DNA from: Tulasnella sp. 424
Lineage: Eukaryota > Basidiomycota > Agaricomycetes > Cantharellales > Tulasnellaceae
Assembly: GCA_019633425.1 (NCBI GenBank)
Contig: WSUB01000345.1
Span: 1 to 19,110 of the forward strand
DNA: 19,110 nucleotides
Direction: 5' to 3'
The notes below the pieces were generated by a model. That model made no database searches, was not told where the DNA came from, and saw nothing but the letters and a program-made list of their open reading frames with translations. The translations under genes were made by a program, and so were the position numbers. Shown one piece after another: positions 17,461 through 19,110 of the stretch (position 1 is its first letter; the number at the start of each line of letters is the position of its first letter).

Positions 17461-19110
17461 ATGGGGACGACCATGTCAGAGCGCCACATGCAGACGGCGT
17501 CTCCTGGTGGTTCCGTCAGTAACGATGCTGGAACGTTGGCCGCGCAAGCGGAGTCGGGAACGGAAGACGGTTTTAGGGCCGACACTACGTCAGACAATGG
17601 ACAAGGCGTTCACGCCTCGGTCCGGGTATCGGCTACCAACCGATCCCAAACCCGGGTTTCAGCTCTTGGTCAAGAACCGGGCCGATCCGGTGCTAAACGG
17701 AAAAGGAAACCCCTAATCCGGATAGCGTCTCTCAACATCAGAGGGTGTGCTGCCCCGAGGCGTTATGAGAGAAACAAGCTCGCCGAGTCCACAAGATGGA
17801 TGAGAGCATGTAAGATCGGAATCATGGCTCTCCAGGAGACCTACGACTGCACCGATAATTTTGCCGAGGCCGAAAGGTTTAACGGCAAGCTGTGGACCTT
17901 CCCTAATCCGGGAACAGCACACTCAGCGGGAACGGGTTTCATCGTCCACCGCAAAGGAGTCCCATCCGACCTAAGAAAAGAGGATTTCACTCACAAGGTG
18001 CTCATTCCTGGGCGCCTCGACACCCTCTCCTGGGAGTGGGGCGAGGAAACTTTCTTGGTTGCGAACCTGTACGCCCCGAACAGCGAGCAGGTCGCGATCC
18101 CCTTCTTTAAACAGGTGATCAGCCTCCTGCGCAGGGAAACCGTCGACGTGATTCTAGGCGACTGGAACCACGTCGAGAAGGCGATAGACAGGATCCCGCA
18201 GAGGGCCCCGTCGACAGCCATGCGAGACGTGCTGTCCGACCTAAGGACATGTCTTGACGTCCTAGACACGTGGAGGGACCGCAACCCCAATGTCAAAGAG
18301 TTTACATATGAGAGACCGAACATCAACAGCGACGGGACTCACTCCAGATCGAGGCTAGACCGCATTCTGCTGTCACCTGAAGTATCCGAGAGGTCACTGT
18401 CCCACTCAGTGGACGTCGGCCTTACGATCAGCGACCACTACCCCGTTTGGGTTGAAGTCACTGACAACGAATCCCCTGAGATAGGGGACCAGAGGTGGAG
18501 AATGAATCTCGAGGACCTCGAAGACGAGTTTGCGATGGACCGCTGCAGGGAAATCTTACTCAAATGCCAGAACACCATGTCGCGTGAGCCGATGGTAAAA
18601 TGGCTTCAGGCCAAGAAGGGGATTAAGAACGTCCTCGAGGATAGGCAGCGCATGAGACGTAAGGAGAGATCCCGGACGCTCGACGCCCTGAAGAAGCACC
18701 GGACGGCCCTCACCATACGGAAGGATTTCGCCCGCAACCCAGGCCTCCAAAGAGAGGAGGGGTTGCTGAGAGAAAGGATCGCCAACATTGAAAGATCCAA
18801 ACTTGACCGAGCGACCGAATCTTCGGCCGCAAGGTTCGCCGAGAAAGGTGAATCCGTGAATAAATACTGGTTCTCAATCGGCAAGTCCATCAAAGAGTCG
18901 TCGGTTATCCGCGCTCTGACGGACGAGCAGGACACGACGACCCACTCCACTGCGACGATGGCAAACATAGCCCAGAGTCACCACGCACGCATGCAAACGT
19001 GCCCAGATATGACCCCCGAAAGAGAGGCGGCGATTCGCAAAATGGTCAACACGACCACAGGCAAGAGGTTCACCTTGGAATCAAGGGAGTCTCTGGATGA
19101 AAGGGTGACC
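17461..19110 (+). CDS. LINE ORF2, APE endonuclease plus start of the RT region (partial)
   Basis: From ATG 17461 (or 17473) the frame is open for 550 codons to the right edge, with no stop. The first 85 residues are a low-complexity, Ser/Thr/Gly-rich leader ending in a basic run (KRKRK). The endonuclease follows with all expected motifs: N92 in ASLNIRG, E126 in LQET, Y204 in NLYAPN, D234 and N236 in GDWN, D300 in SRLDRILLS, and S324-D325-H326 in SDHYPVW. It nicks the target DNA to prime reverse transcription. After about residue 335 a charged helical linker leads towards the RT domain, whose motifs are not reached. Because the frame has no stop inside the window, it is easily missed by ORF callers. 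Confidence 0.9.
   Translation, partial: MGTTMSERHMQTASPGGSVSNDAGTLAAQAESGTEDGFRADTTSDNGQGVHASVRVSATNRSQTRVSALGQEPGRSGAKRKRKPLIRIASLNIRGCAAPRRYERNKLAESTRWMRACKIGIMALQETYDCTDNFAEAERFNGKLWTFPNPGTAHSAGTGFIVHRKGVPSDLRKEDFTHKVLIPGRLDTLSWEWGEETFLVANLYAPNSEQVAIPFFKQVISLLRRETVDVILGDWNHVEKAIDRIPQRAPSTAMRDVLSDLRTCLDVLDTWRDRNPNVKEFTYERPNINSDGTHSRSRLDRILLSPEVSERSLSHSVDVGLTISDHYPVWVEVTDNESPEIGDQRWRMNLEDLEDEFAMDRCREILLKCQNTMSREPMVKWLQAKKGIKNVLEDRQRMRRKERSRTLDALKKHRTALTIRKDFARNPGLQREEGLLRERIANIERSKLDRATESSAARFAEKGESVNKYWFSIGKSIKESSVIRALTDEQDTTTHSTATMANIAQSHHARMQTCPDMTPEREAAIRKMVNTTTGKRFTLESRESLDERVT

Larger units (their letters stand above)
14865..19110 (+). mobile_element. LINE (non-LTR retrotransposon), 5' half, APE type
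   Basis: Two ORFs in tandem, the first with a terminal CCHC knuckle and the second starting with an apurinic/apyrimidinic-type endonuclease, define an APE-class LINE. In fungi the Tad1 group is the common representative with this layout, but the clade cannot be fixed without the RT domain, which lies past the window. The left edge is placed where base composition changes from AT rich to GC rich (about 14865) and is only approximate. The leader before ORF1 is about 780 bp. Both visible ORFs are free of stops, so this may be a young, full-length copy. Confidence 0.75.

Noticed and set aside
17124..17597. 157-codon minus-strand frame over the LINE spacer
   Set aside because: It lies opposite ORF2 and the spacer, has no recognisable motif, and is probably an antisense shadow.

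Overview
The window looks like accessory DNA from a fungal genome, most likely a basidiomycete (Agaricomycete). The pointers are short spliceosomal introns of 50-62 bp with GT...AG ends, a decayed F-box gene family, a chromodomain-bearing Ty3/gypsy retrotransposon, a Tc1/mariner DNA transposon and an APE-type LINE. No tRNA, rRNA or ordinary housekeeping gene was recognised, so almost everything here is a mobile element or the wreck of a host gene.

Layout. (1) 1-170, minus: the 5' end of a degenerate F-box gene that runs off the left edge. (2) 595-8523, minus: a second F-box gene split by two retroelements. One is a solo LTR (1355-1752, duplication CCCAT). The other is a complete Ty3/gypsy element (2129-8286) with 429-bp LTRs and duplication CCCTG. 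Removing both joins the host reading frame at each site. The gypsy element carries a leader ORF, gag, and a pol (protease, RT, RNase H, integrase, chromodomain) broken by two in-frame TGA codons and a frameshift. A 9-nt stretch just inside its 5' LTR is complementary to the predicted 5' end of its own RNA, as in Tf1-type self-priming. (3) 8524-9862: AT-rich spacer with a decamer tandem repeat, then a GC-rich hairpin. (4) 9865-13135: a 3.27-kb Tc1/mariner element with perfect 56-bp terminal inverted repeats and flanking TA. It holds two convergent genes: a spliced, apparently intact DD34E transposase (+) and a multi-exon passenger gene (-) for a proline-rich protein with ubiquitin-like-looking, Cys/His and SAM-like-looking segments. 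(5) 13196-14243, minus: a third F-box relic, truncated at its 5' end, keeping the same two introns as copy 2. (6) About 14865-19110, plus: the 5' half of a LINE, with a leader holding tandem CCAAT-containing repeats, ORF1 ending in a CCHC knuckle, a 529-bp spacer, and ORF2 with a complete APE endonuclease, open to the right edge.

How the parts relate. Three related F-box copies on the same strand look like an old tandem family that has become a landing site for elements of at least four kinds. The most unusual object is the two-gene mariner element. Its passenger lies inside the inverted repeats, starts next to one of them, and converges on the transposase, so it is part of the mobile unit rather than a neighbour.
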